The notes: generated by a model not told the origin, from the letters alone. Positions 7,244 through 15,767 are shown, counted from the first letter of the stretch. The stretch: DNA of 16,663 nt from Methanosarcinales archaeon (GCA_030605805.1 JAUWHQ010000101.1:1-16663), one strand, 5' to 3'. Program-made: numbers and translations.

Positions 7244-7305
7244 TCTTCTCAATTATAATGAGTGAGTTTATGAATATTGCGGTTCATATTCCAATCGACG
7301 ATACC
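7244..7305. promoter_or_regulatory. Compact divergent promoter between purB and glnA
   Basis: Only 62 bp separate the preferred starts. On the minus strand TTCATAAAC (7266-7274) lies at -31 to -23 of purB. On the plus strand GAATATTG (7272-7279) lies about -34 to -27 from the glnA ATG at 7306. The two boxes overlap, so transcription of a purine gene and of the glutamine supply gene may compete or be linked. Confidence 0.45.
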
Positions 7306-8643
7306 ATGAACGCCAACGAAGAGGTACTGGACACGATTGCCGCGAACAACGTGAAGTTCATCAGGCTTCAGTTCGTGGACATCCTGGGGACCGTGAAGAA
7401 TGTCGCGATACCGGCTGCGCAGATGGAGAAAGCGCTTACCACCGGAATATCCTTTGACGGGTCATCCATCGAGGGGTTTGTAAGGATCCATGAATCTGAC
7501 ATGCTTTTGAAGCCGGATCCGGCGACGTTTCGGATTCTGCCATGGAAGACGGGCGAGAACGATGGGGCGGTCGCCGGAATCGTCTGTGATGTGCATCTGC
7601 ATGATGACACGCCGTTTGAAGGCTGCCCGAGGAATGTTCTCAAAAGAGCGATTGAAGAAGCGGAGAAGATGGGATATGTCATGAATACAGGACCTGAACT
7701 TGAGTTCTTCCTCTTTGAGATGGTGAATGGCGTGCCAACGACCACTCCGCACGACTTTGGAGGATACTTTGATTTTCCGCCGGTTGATCTTGCAGAGGAC
7801 ATCCGCAGGGACATCGTGATCGCTCTCGAGGAGATGGGTTTTGAGATCGAGGCGTCGCACCACGAGGTCGCAAGCGGGCAGCACGAGATCGATTTCAAGT
7901 ACGGCGACGCACTCTCCACCGCTGACAGGGTCCTTGTCTTCAGGTATGTGACCAAGACGGCTGCGACAAACAAGAATCTCCATGCCACGTTCATGCCAAA
8001 ACCGGTCTTCGGGGCAAGCGGGTCTGGTATGCATATAAATATCTCGCTATTCGACAAAAACGACGATGGCAGGAACATATTCTTTGATCCGGATAGCGAT
8101 CATGAGATCAGCGATGAGGCAAGATACTTCATCGGCGGACTGCTTGCCCACATCAAAGCCGTGACCGCGATCACCAATCCGCTCGTAAACTCGTACAAAC
8201 GGCTCGTATCCGGATACGAAGCTCCTGTTTACATCACATGGTCATGGGCAAACCGGAGTTCGCTCATCAGGGTGCCTGCAGCCCGGGGCACGGGCACAAG
8301 AATCGAACTCAGGTCGCCTGATCCGTCATGCAACCCGTATCTTGCATTTGCAGTCATTTTGATGGCAGGGCTCGATGGAATCAAGAACAAAATCGATCCG
8401 GGCGAACCAATCGAGGAGAACATCTACGAGATGGACTTTCAGGAGATAACGGACGCTGGCATCGAGACGCTCCCGACCAGCCTCAGTCTCGCGCTCGATC
8501 ATCTGAAATCAGACGATGTTGTGAGGCGGGCGCTCGGTGAACATGCGTACACCGCGTTTATGCGGATTGCTTCCGCAGAATGGGATGTGTACCGGGTTCA
8601 GGTGCATCAGTGGGAACTGGACCGGTATCTGAGGATGCTGTGA
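7306..8643 (+). CDS. glnA: Glutamine synthetase, type I-alpha
   Basis: It makes glutamine from glutamate, ammonia and ATP in the cytoplasm. From ATG 7306 it is 445 residues, and its VKFIRLQF segment aligns with family N-termini. Upstream in-frame ATGs at 7258 and 7270 would add 16 or 12 residues and run into the purB promoter. Metal and substrate sites are complete: ELE (131-133), HHE (185-187), QHE (192-194), SGMH (240-243) and the catalytic loop Glu in RLVSGYEAP (E305). R60 in GFVRIHESD matches the arginine that senses glutamine in Bacillus GlnA. There is no adenylylation loop with its tyrosine, so this is GSI-alpha and is probably controlled by feedback and GlnR- or NrpR-like regulators. 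The usual Pro in LVPGYEAP is Ser here. Confidence 0.95.
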   Translation: MNANEEVLDTIAANNVKFIRLQFVDILGTVKNVAIPAAQMEKALTTGISFDGSSIEGFVRIHESDMLLKPDPATFRILPWKTGENDGAVAGIVCDVHLHDDTPFEGCPRNVLKRAIEEAEKMGYVMNTGPELEFFLFEMVNGVPTTTPHDFGGYFDFPPVDLAEDIRRDIVIALEEMGFEIEASHHEVASGQHEIDFKYGDALSTADRVLVFRYVTKTAATNKNLHATFMPKPVFGASGSGMHINISLFDKNDDGRNIFFDPDSDHEISDEARYFIGGLLAHIKAVTAITNPLVNSYKRLVSGYEAPVYITWSWANRSSLIRVPAARGTGTRIELRSPDPSCNPYLAFAVILMAGLDGIKNKIDPGEPIEENIYEMDFQEITDAGIETLPTSLSLALDHLKSDDVVRRALGEHAYTAFMRIASAEWDVYRVQVHQWELDRYLRML

Positions 8644-8676
8644 AGGGTATCCGCAGGCGCGGTCAGTGGTGATGGG

Positions 8677-8694
8677 AGTAATTTTATTATTACT
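8677..8694 (+). promoter_or_regulatory. Palindrome around a TATA-like core, upstream of the restriction operon
   Basis: AGTAAT (8677-8682) and ATTACT (8689-8694) form a perfect 6-bp inverted repeat around TTTATT. The centre reads as a TATA box and would start transcription near 8712, just before the small ORF at 8722. It may be a promoter with an overlapping operator. A T-rich terminator for glnA, which ends 33 bp upstream, is the alternative. Confidence 0.45.
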
Positions 8695-8721
8695 CGTTGC
8701 ACAATTGGATATGGTGATAAA

Positions 8722-8832
8722 ATGCAGGGGGTTCGAATGGTTTCTATGAATGCAGATCTGAACAGTTGTAGGAAGGAAAAACATCTCGTTGTGAGCAAAC
8801 ATGGCACTGAAAGGGAGATGCAAGGAATATGA
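8722..8832 (+). CDS. Small ORF (36 residues) translationally coupled to the restriction protein
   Basis: ATG 8722 is preceded by GGTGAT, a six-base match to the archaeal anti-Shine-Dalgarno, at close spacing. The frame ends with a TGA overlapping the next ATG in the classic 4-nt ATGA arrangement (8829-8832). The product is basic (MQGVRMVSMN... ...REMQGI) and has no recognisable domain. It could be a leader peptide that sets translation of the large downstream nuclease, or a tiny partner protein. The two translation signals make it more than random, but no homology supports it. Confidence 0.4.
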   Translation: MQGVRMVSMNADLNSCRKEKHLVVSKHGTEREMQGI

Positions 8833-10922
8833 AAGCTACTGAAACAAATTTTCTCAATTTCCTGAGGAAACCAGCACAGTTTATCATCCCGATCTACCAG
8901 CGTACATATAGCTGGAAGCGCGAACAGTGTGTGCAACTCTGGGATGACATCATACAGGCTGCCACCGACGAGACTGTATCGGGACATTTCGTAGGGTCAA
9001 TCGTCTATATTGAGGAAGGTCTCCACCCTCACTCTAGCATCCCACGATTACTGGTGATCGATGGGCAACAACGTCTGGCGACACTTGCCCTCTTGATATC
9101 TGCTTTGGGTCGTGCCATCGAAAAACAAGGAGCTGAAATCGGCATCAGCCAGAAGAAGATCAGTAACTACTACCTTTTTAACATTGAGGAAGACGGTGAC
9201 CTGCGTTACAAATTGCTTCTCACCCAGAGCGACAAAGACACCATGATCCGTCTGCTCGAAGAGAAGGAACTACCTGACCCCGTTTCGAAACCGATTGTTG
9301 AGAATTGCCAGTTCTTTGAGGAGCAGATTAACAAAACTGGCATAGACCTGATGATTCTTTACCGTGGCATCAGCAAGTTGATCATAGTGGATATTGCGCT
9401 TGACCGTGAGCGCGACAATCCGCAACTCATCTTTGAGAGCCTGAACTCGACTGGACTGGAGCTGAGTCAGGCGGACCTGATTCGTAACTATGTGCTGATG
9501 GAGTTGGAGCCAAAACAACAGGAAGAACTCTATAATGATTATTGGTATCCAATGGAACAGAGTTTCAGTCAGGTGGACTACACCACACAATTCGACCGTT
9601 TCATGCGTGATTACCTGACGGTTAAGACCAGAAGCATTCCGAACATCCGTGCAGTGTATGAAGCGTTCAAAACCCACTCCAAAGGGGGCGCTTCTAATTC
9701 AGTCCGAGAGATTGTTGCGGACATCTATCAATACTCAAAGTACTTTGTCTACATGGCACTGGAGAAGGAGGAAGACCGAGAACTAAGGGAGATTTTCAAT
9801 AATATCAACACCCTGAAGATGCATGTTGCTTATCCGCTTTTTCTGGAGCTCTACGATGATTACTTCCAAGAACGGTTGAGTCGCGAAGATTTCATCAGCA
9901 TCCTCAAGCTGGTGGAAAGCTATGTATTCCGCAGGGCGGTTTGCGGCATTCCCACCAACTCGCTGAATAAGACTTTTGCCACATTTAGCAAGGAACTTGA
10001 CAAGGAACATTATCTGGAAAGTTTCATGGCTGCTCTACTCCTCAAGGATGCTTACCGACGTTTTCCTAATGATGAGGAGTTCATACGTGAGCTATCCGCA
10101 AAAGACCTCTACAATTTTCGCGGTCGGAACTATTGGCTCCGCAAGTTAGAGAACCACAACCAGAGGATGCTGGTTAATGTCGAGAAGTGCACGATCGAGC
10201 ATATCATGCCCCAGAACGAGAATCTGTCCACAGTCTGGCAGCAAGAGTTGGGCGAGAACTGGAAAGAGATTCACACCAAATATCTTCACACGCTCGGCAA
10301 CCTGACCCTGACTATGTACAACTCGGAGATGAGTGACCACGCTTTCATTGAGAAGCGAGATATGGAAAATGGTTTCGCGGAAAGCAAGATTAGCCTGAAT
10401 AACGGACTGGCGGAAGTGGAACACTGGAACGAAGAAGCGATCAAAAAGCGGGCACAAACGCTGGCAAAAAAGGCGACAGAGGTATGGCAATATCCGCAAT
10501 TGACAACCGAGGTCGTAGAGAAATATCACATCGTGGAGAAGGGCAGGGGCGCTAAGACCTACATACTGGAAGATCATTCAAACCTCACTGGCATAACGAT
10601 GGAGTTATTCGAACAACTTCGCAAACGCATCCTCAACCTCGATGCTTCCGCCACAGAGGAGATCTTTCAGCAATATATCGCTTATAAGACCACTACCAAC
10701 TTCGTAGACATTGTACCGCAAAAAAGCCGTCTTCAACTAGTACTCAACATGAAGTTTGATAAAATCCACGACCCCAAGCGGCTGTGTAAAGATATGACTG
10801 GTAAAGGGCACCAAGGAAATGGTGATGTGGCTATGATCTTGAGTTTATCCGAACAACTTGATGACGTGATGGCGCTTGTGCGGCAGTCTTTCGACAAACA
10901 CATCGAGGATGGTGATGATTAA
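8829..10922 (+). CDS. GmrSD-type (DUF262-DUF1524 HNH) restriction protein with a C-terminal DUF5655 domain
   Basis: This is a 697-residue single-chain protein. The DUF262 domain shows IPIYQRTYSW (20-29), the nucleotide-binding VIDGQQRLAT (76-85) and FESLNSTGLELSQADLIRN (202-220). The DUF1524 HNH nuclease shows IEHIMPQ (456-462), LGNLTL (489-494) and the following asparagine in YNSEMS. The last hundred residues (about 588-690), with YIAYKTTTNFVDIVPQKSRL and GKGHQGNGDV, match the DUF5655 pattern. Relatives (GmrSD, BrxU, SspE) use NTP-regulated DNA cleavage against modified or unmodified phage DNA. The role here is probably phage defence. The start at 8829 has AAGGA before it and overlaps the small ORF. 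All catalytic motifs look intact. Which DNA modification it recognises cannot be told. Confidence 0.9.
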   Translation: MKATETNFLNFLRKPAQFIIPIYQRTYSWKREQCVQLWDDIIQAATDETVSGHFVGSIVYIEEGLHPHSSIPRLLVIDGQQRLATLALLISALGRAIEKQGAEIGISQKKISNYYLFNIEEDGDLRYKLLLTQSDKDTMIRLLEEKELPDPVSKPIVENCQFFEEQINKTGIDLMILYRGISKLIIVDIALDRERDNPQLIFESLNSTGLELSQADLIRNYVLMELEPKQQEELYNDYWYPMEQSFSQVDYTTQFDRFMRDYLTVKTRSIPNIRAVYEAFKTHSKGGASNSVREIVADIYQYSKYFVYMALEKEEDRELREIFNNINTLKMHVAYPLFLELYDDYFQERLSREDFISILKLVESYVFRRAVCGIPTNSLNKTFATFSKELDKEHYLESFMAALLLKDAYRRFPNDEEFIRELSAKDLYNFRGRNYWLRKLENHNQRMLVNVEKCTIEHIMPQNENLSTVWQQELGENWKEIHTKYLHTLGNLTLTMYNSEMSDHAFIEKRDMENGFAESKISLNNGLAEVEHWNEEAIKKRAQTLAKKATEVWQYPQLTTEVVEKYHIVEKGRGAKTYILEDHSNLTGITMELFEQLRKRILNLDASATEEIFQQYIAYKTTTNFVDIVPQKSRLQLVLNMKFDKIHDPKRLCKDMTGKGHQGNGDVAMILSLSEQLDDVMALVRQSFDKHIEDGDD

Positions 10923-11032
10923 ACATTCTGGACGTATATCAGGAAGAGAGCCCCGACCTCACCATCACCAAAACCCAATCCTACCCAAAACTGACGCCCC
11001 CGACCCAAAAAACCAATCCACGAGACCCCCAC

Positions 11033-12172
11033 ATGAAAAACAAACCCATCTGGCAGCCGAATTACACCATCACCCCCGCCACCGCAAGCGGGCTGATGGA
11101 GATTGAGGCAGCCCGGGCGGTCGTTGCGCAGGTTCCTCTGCCGGTAGCGGTTCAGGCGGAGCTGCGCCGCCGTGCTCGCGTCCGTTCCACACACTACTCC
11201 ACCCGCATTGAGGGCAACCGGCTGACACTAAAAGAGGCTCAAGAAGTGATCGAGGAGAGGCGCACCATGTTCCGCGGGCGGGAACGGGATGTTGCGGAGG
11301 TTCGCAACTACTGGAATGCGCTCCTGCGCGTGGAAGAGTGGGCGGCAGAGAATGCGCCACTGACCGAAAAACTGATCCAGCGCCTGCACGCTCTGGTGGA
11401 ACACGGTGTGCGTGCCAGACCAACTCCCTATCGCGACGGTCAGAATGTGATCCGTGATTCCGATTCCGGTGCGATCGTTTACATGCCGCCTGAGGCAAAG
11501 GACGTACCGCACCTCATGGCTGCCATGGTGGACTGGGCTAATAAGGCTGAAGAAGAAGGGCTGCCATCCCCACTCATCGCAGCCCTCGTGCATTACCAGT
11601 TCGTAACCATCCACCCGTACTACGACGGAAATGGCAGAACGGCGCGGCTGCTGGCAATGTTCATACTTCACAGGGGCGGTTACAGCTTAAACGGGCTCTT
11701 TTCGCTGGAGGAGTACCACGCCCGCGATCTGGATGGGTATTATCACGCTCTCGCGGTTCATCCGCACCACAACTATTATTTCGGGCGTGCAACCGCGGAT
11801 ATCTCGTCGTGGGTTAAGTATTTCATTCAGACGCTTGCCACAGTCTTTGCTTCCGCCAGAGAAGAGGTGCTGCGCTGTTCCGGCGAGGGCATAGCGACCG
11901 CACTCGCGGAACCGGATGCCCTGCGCCGTCTCGACCCGCGGGCGCGAACAGTGCTCGCGCTATTTCTCCGGACTGAACGCATCACCACTGCTGATGTGGC
12001 AGGGACTCTCGGGCTCTCTGATCGCATGGCACGCACGCTCATAGCAAGATGGGTTGAGGACGGCTGGCTTGAGGTGGCAGATCCATCCCGCCGGGCACGG
12101 GCTTATGTTTTATCGGCACGTTATCGGCAATTCATCGGAAGTTTATCGGCAATGGGCGGGGCAGGGACATGA
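11033..12172 (+). CDS. Fic-domain protein (probable AMP transferase) with C-terminal winged helix
   Basis: The protein has 379 residues. The active-site motif HPYYDGNGRTAR (194-205) is complete, with H194 as catalytic base and D198 for metal. Upstream, STRIEGN (56-62) is the inhibitory-helix motif whose Glu60 blocks ATP placement, making this a class II, self-inhibited Fic enzyme. Residues of about 300-370 (TTADVAGTLGLSDRMARTLIARW) form a winged helix-turn-helix that could bind DNA or its own promoter. Such enzymes transfer AMP to a target protein hydroxyl; the target here is unknown. It lies 110 nt after the restriction gene on the same strand and may share its transcript. No Shine-Dalgarno is seen. 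ATG 11033 is chosen because the family often begins with a similar WxPNYTITP segment. Confidence 0.9.
   Translation: MKNKPIWQPNYTITPATASGLMEIEAARAVVAQVPLPVAVQAELRRRARVRSTHYSTRIEGNRLTLKEAQEVIEERRTMFRGRERDVAEVRNYWNALLRVEEWAAENAPLTEKLIQRLHALVEHGVRARPTPYRDGQNVIRDSDSGAIVYMPPEAKDVPHLMAAMVDWANKAEEEGLPSPLIAALVHYQFVTIHPYYDGNGRTARLLAMFILHRGGYSLNGLFSLEEYHARDLDGYYHALAVHPHHNYYFGRATADISSWVKYFIQTLATVFASAREEVLRCSGEGIATALAEPDALRRLDPRARTVLALFLRTERITTADVAGTLGLSDRMARTLIARWVEDGWLEVADPSRRARAYVLSARYRQFIGSLSAMGGAGT
12110..12153 (+). repeat. Four 11-bp tandem repeats at the 3' end of the Fic gene
   Basis: ATCGG recurs at 12112, 12123, 12134 and 12145, exactly 11 nt apart. Units are TTATCGGCACG, TTATCGGCAAT, TCATCGGAAGT and TTATCGGCAAT. 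Because 11 is not a multiple of 3, the units encode different residues (within LSARYRQFIGSLSA), so the periodicity is a DNA-level feature. The array lies about 100 bp before the MFS start. Confidence 0.7.
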
Positions 12173-12255
12173 GTGGCGATGCGGGCGTATGGATTCGCGG
12201 TGAACACCCGGGCAGCACCCTGAAGTAGTTTGCACCCAGAATAACCGTCCGGATC

Positions 12256-13521
12256 ATGTTTCAGAAAATCACCCAGAAATACGGGATCAGCAGCAACATC
12301 ATCCTGCTCGGGATCGTCAGTTTCTTAACCGATACCAGCAGCGAGATGATCCGCCCGCTGTTGCCGTTGTTCATCGTGCATCTCGGTGGCACAGGTTATG
12401 CGATTGGACTTATCGGCGGCATAAGCGACAGCGCTGCAAGCATCATCAGGGTGGTTTCCGGCTATCTCTCTGATAGAACCGGGAAGAGAAAGATCTTTGT
12501 TTTTGCAGGATATCTGGTATCATCGATCGCAAAGATACTGTACGCCGCTTCAACAGCATGGCAGCACGTTCTTGTGCTGAAGACTGCTGTGCGTGCGGGA
12601 AAGGGGATCCGTGCCGCACCAAGGGATGCGATCATCGCAAATTCAGCACCCATCGATAAGATGGGTTGGGCATTCGGGGTTCATCGCGCGATGGATTCCG
12701 GAGGCGCCATCTTCGGCTCGATGCTTGCCATTCTCATACTTTCTTACTTCTGGTTCTTTGAACTGGAATTTGGAATCATTTACCAGTATGTTTTCATCGT
12801 TGCCGGGATCATCGCATTCTTTGCACTGGTGCCGCTGCATGGGGTGCAGGAAGAAGAGACCACACACAACAGACGGTCCATACGCGCAAGTTTCGATGCA
12901 CTCCCGAGATCGTTCCGTATATACGCTGTTATCGCAACGGTCTTTGCACTTGGAAACTTCACATACATGTTCCTCATCCTGCGTGCATGTGAGTTTCTGC
13001 TTGGTGGAGAACTGGAACAGATCGGCAGAATCGTTGAGATCGATCCGAGGTCTGTGATGATGGTGCTGATCATAGTCAGTGCATTGTATATGCTATTTAA
13101 TATTACATATACAATATTCTCAATTCCAGCTGGGAATCTTTCGGATAGGATCGGGAGAAGAAATGTTTTGATCATTGGATATTCGTTGTTTGGAGTTACG
13201 TGTATGGGTTTTGCACTGTTGCAATCGACAGCAGCATTTGTCATCCTGTTTGCGCTCTATGGGGTGTTCAAGGCACTGGTCGATGCGACACAGCGCGCTT
13301 ATGCATCCGACTTTGTGGAGCCGGACTTACGTGGAACCGCGCTTGGTGTGTTTCATACGATGATCGGGGTTGCGACGCTTCCTGCAAGCGTTGTTGCCGG
13401 GGTGTTGTGGGAATACGACCCGAGCGTCACATTCCTGTATGGGGCAGCGATCGGGTTTCTGGCGGCGGGGTTGTTTGTGGTTGCGGGGAAGATGGGGATT
13501 GAACATCGATTCTCTTGTTAG
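12256..13521 (+). CDS. Major facilitator superfamily transporter
   Basis: This 421-residue, very hydrophobic protein has about 12 membrane segments. MFS motif A occurs in both halves: GYLSDRTGKRK (69-79) between helices 2 and 3, and GNLSDRIGRRN (293-303) between helices 8 and 9. Between helices 4 and 5 it has VRAGKGIRAAPRDAIIA (112-128), the signature of a widespread subfamily of uncharacterised exporters. The matching second-half segment is VDATQRAYASDFVEPDLRGT. Substrate is unknown; drug or small-metabolite export is the usual guess. ATG 12256 lacks a clear ribosome site. The 83-nt gap after the Fic gene shows no clear TATA box, so read-through from that gene is possible. Confidence 0.9.
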   Translation: MFQKITQKYGISSNIILLGIVSFLTDTSSEMIRPLLPLFIVHLGGTGYAIGLIGGISDSAASIIRVVSGYLSDRTGKRKIFVFAGYLVSSIAKILYAASTAWQHVLVLKTAVRAGKGIRAAPRDAIIANSAPIDKMGWAFGVHRAMDSGGAIFGSMLAILILSYFWFFELEFGIIYQYVFIVAGIIAFFALVPLHGVQEEETTHNRRSIRASFDALPRSFRIYAVIATVFALGNFTYMFLILRACEFLLGGELEQIGRIVEIDPRSVMMVLIIVSALYMLFNITYTIFSIPAGNLSDRIGRRNVLIIGYSLFGVTCMGFALLQSTAAFVILFALYGVFKALVDATQRAYASDFVEPDLRGTALGVFHTMIGVATLPASVVAGVLWEYDPSVTFLYGAAIGFLAAGLFVVAGKMGIEHRFSC

Positions 13522-13553
13522 GGCTTGTACTCATCGCTGGAAATTTATACGGC

Positions 13554-13567
13554 ATTTTGCTTTTTAA
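13554..13567 (+). terminator. T-rich terminator after the MFS gene
   Basis: ATTTTGCTTTTTAA, 33 bp after the MFS stop, has two T runs, the usual signal for archaeal RNA polymerase to stop. Confidence 0.45.
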
Positions 13568-13579
13568 TCCGTAACTCCT

Positions 13580-13597
13580 CCCATTTTACGTAATGGG
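13580..13597. repeat. Inverted repeat CCCATT/AATGGG
   Basis: Perfect 6-bp arms (13580-13585 and 13592-13597) surround TTACGT. It lies between the MFS gene and the transposase remnant, which face each other. It may be a terminator hairpin for the minus strand or part of an insertion-sequence end; no matching end was found on the far side of the remnant. Confidence 0.4.
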
Positions 13598-13623
13598 TAG
13601 TTCAGACATTTCCACGACATAAT

Positions 13624-13998
13624 TTACGTTACATCCTCACTTAAACCTGACCTCAATTCTTCGATTTCCCAGCCATGGTATCGATACATCCTTCCCGTTT
13701 CATCAAATCCTCTCATCAGCTCCTCAACAGCCGCTTTATGCTTCTCCTTGTAATTGCCGTAGAACGTTACAACAATTCGGTCCCCCTTTGCCTTCACCAA
13801 CGCCGGAAATTCGATAAAATCCTCGAAAACTGATTCTACAGTCAATTTTCCAAACTCGCGTCCCATATCTTTCTTCAAGCATGCCACAATGCTTGCGGCA
13901 AACATCCTTATCGGCAGCATCGTCGCAATCTTGTGGAGTTCGATGCTGGGCAGCGCATTCAGTCCTAAAAAGTCACATTCCTTAAAGAAATTCTCAAT
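13624..13998 (-). pseudogene. C-terminal remnant of a probable DDE transposase
   Basis: The frame is open from a stop at 14001-13999 to TAA 13626-13624, about 124 codons, wider than the 98 residues after ATG 13920. It begins IENFFKECDFLGLNALPS, where IENFFKE resembles the helix carrying the third catalytic acid of DDE transposases. Then come ELHKIATMLPIRMFAASIVA and a C-terminal VVVTFYGNYKEKHKAAVEEL, a layout I associate with IS4- or IS1634-like transposase C-termini. The N-terminal catalytic part is absent, and the remnant begins within a few bases of the ecfA stop. The insertion therefore lost its 5' half, or ecfA-bearing DNA was joined to it. The family is recognised by eye only. ATG 13920 could produce a short intact protein, which is the alternative reading. 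Confidence 0.55.
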
Positions 13999-15724
13999 TC
14001 ACCATCTCACTCAACTCCTGGACGGTCAGGAGCGGTGGAATATCCATCCCTACCCTCCGGAGATCGGGCGAGAGTCTGGTGATGATAGGCAGTGTTATTC
14101 CGGTCTTCTTCAGAATTTTCTGCTTTGAAAAGACATATCTCGTGTCCCCATCCAGTACGATCCTGCCTTTGTCCATCACAACCGTCCGTCTGGCATATCC
14201 AGCCACAAGGTTCATGTCATGGGTTATGAGGATGATCGTCTTCCCGAGTTCGTTCAGATGCCGGATCCGCCGCAGAAACTTGTTCACATGCCCCCAGTCC
14301 TGCCCGGTGGTGGGCTCGTCGAGCACGATGATGTCAGGCTCCATCGCAAGGATGGATGCCACCGCGAGACGCTGGCGCTGACCCCGGCTTAAGGAGTGCG
14401 GATGCCTGCCCCGGAACTCCGAAAGTTCCATCATCGCAATAGCCGCCTCCACCCGCTCAACGATTACGTCATCGCGAAGCTTGATGTTCTCCAGACCGAA
14501 CCCGAGCTCCTGAACAACGCTGTCTGTGAAGATCTGGTTATCCGGATTCTGGAAGAGATACCCGACCTTCCGGGCAAGCGCGGCTACCCGCATACCCGAT
14601 ACGTCCACTCCATCGATCGTGATCGTTCCCTTTTCCGGGCGCAGAAGTCCGATCAGATGGCTTGCAAGTGTGGTCTTCCCTGCGCCATTGTGCCCGATGA
14701 GCGCCACAAAATCACCCTCCGGAATCACAAGGTTGATGCCATCAAGCCCGACCGTCCCATCCTCGAATGTGTGGCGCAGGTTCTTGATCTCGATCTTCGG
14801 CTTCGGAGCGGTATGGGCGGTGGTGGCAGGCAGCGTGTGAGCAGTCCTGAATCGTGCAATACCAGCCGGTCTATCTCGCAGCAGATCGCACAGTCTGGAA
14901 AGTATCGTGTCATACGATAAGTATGTGGGCGAACCATCTTCGAGATCGCCAGAACCATTTTTTATCGCATGAGCAATCTCTGACAATTGCGGCAGGGCTA
15001 TACCGATCTCCTTTAACTGATCGTGTCCGCGATTAAAGATCTCATCCGGCGCGCCATCCATGATGACTCTGCCCTGATCCATAACAACGACGCGATCTGC
15101 AAGATGCACCACGTCATCAATCTTGTGCTCGATCAGGATGATGGTCATGTCCTTCTCCTGATTTAACCGCCTGACAAGGGAGAGAACCTCGCTTGTCCCC
15201 ATCGGATCAAGATCAGATGTCGGCTCGTCCAGAACCATGACCGACGGCTCCATCGCAAGCGTGCCAGCGATCGCAACCCGCTGCTTCTCACCCCCTGATA
15301 ACGTGAAGATGAAACGATCCCGCATATTTTCCATGCCAACGATCCGCATAGCCTGATCCATCCGGCTCAAAATCTCCTCTTTTGGCATCCCAAGGTTCTC
15401 CGGACCAAACGCAACATCCTTCTCAACCGTGAGTGAAAACAACTGTGTATCTGGGTTCTGGAAGATGATCCCCACGTCCGATGCCATCTGGTGCACCTTG
15501 TAATCCCGGAGGTTCTTTCCGTTTACTATGATCTCGCCCTCAAGGTTTCCGCCCGCGACCTTCGGCACCAGACCGTTCAGGCACTGGATGAGTGTGGACT
15601 TCCCAGAGCCGCTTGCGCCGAGGAGCAGGACGAACTCGCCGTCATCGACATGCAGGTTGATGTCGCGGAGTGCGGGCTCGGTCATGTTCGGATAGGTGTA
15701 GTTGAGGTTGCGAATTTCGATCAT
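13994..15724 (-). CDS. ECF transporter energy-coupling ATPase, two ATPase domains fused
   Basis: The 576-residue protein carries two complete ABC ATPase domains in one chain, equal to EcfA plus EcfA' (CbiO-like). Domain 1: Walker A GASGSGKST (36-44), Q-loop FQNPDTQLF (88-96), signature LSGGEKQR (142-149), Walker B VMVLDEP (162-168), switch H200. Domain 2: GHNGAGKTT (344-352), FQNPDNQIF (391-399), LSRGQRQR (445-452), IIVLDEP (465-471), H502. The linker at 255-310 is low in conservation. FQNPD-Q-F Q-loops are typical of ECF ATPases. With EcfT, encoded divergently, it powers uptake of a vitamin or a metal such as cobalt or nickel. The substrate subunit is not in the window. Start ATG 15724. The second signature has Arg where Gly is usual. 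Confidence 0.93.
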   Translation of the reverse strand: MIEIRNLNYTYPNMTEPALRDINLHVDDGEFVLLLGASGSGKSTLIQCLNGLVPKVAGGNLEGEIIVNGKNLRDYKVHQMASDVGIIFQNPDTQLFSLTVEKDVAFGPENLGMPKEEILSRMDQAMRIVGMENMRDRFIFTLSGGEKQRVAIAGTLAMEPSVMVLDEPTSDLDPMGTSEVLSLVRRLNQEKDMTIILIEHKIDDVVHLADRVVVMDQGRVIMDGAPDEIFNRGHDQLKEIGIALPQLSEIAHAIKNGSGDLEDGSPTYLSYDTILSRLCDLLRDRPAGIARFRTAHTLPATTAHTAPKPKIEIKNLRHTFEDGTVGLDGINLVIPEGDFVALIGHNGAGKTTLASHLIGLLRPEKGTITIDGVDVSGMRVAALARKVGYLFQNPDNQIFTDSVVQELGFGLENIKLRDDVIVERVEAAIAMMELSEFRGRHPHSLSRGQRQRLAVASILAMEPDIIVLDEPTTGQDWGHVNKFLRRIRHLNELGKTIILITHDMNLVAGYARRTVVMDKGRIVLDGDTRYVFSKQKILKKTGITLPIITRLSPDLRRVGMDIPPLLTVQELSEMVN

Positions 15725-15767
15725 ATTACGGTTGTTGTTAACGGTGCTCTATGGTGTGATCGGGTCT

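Noticed and set aside
8725..8745. GGGTTCGAATGG resembles a tRNA T-loop.
   Set aside because: No acceptor stem, anticodon arm or matching T-stem can be built around it.
8641..8832. The glnA frame stays open for 62 codons after its TGA, suggesting stop read-through.
   Set aside because: GlnA ends at its normal family length at the TGA, and the extension shows no family similarity. The open stretch is explained by the coupled small ORF and chance.
11228..11671. Minus-strand open frame of 147 codons opposite the Fic gene.
   Set aside because: Antisense to the intact Fic active-site region, with no family resemblance.
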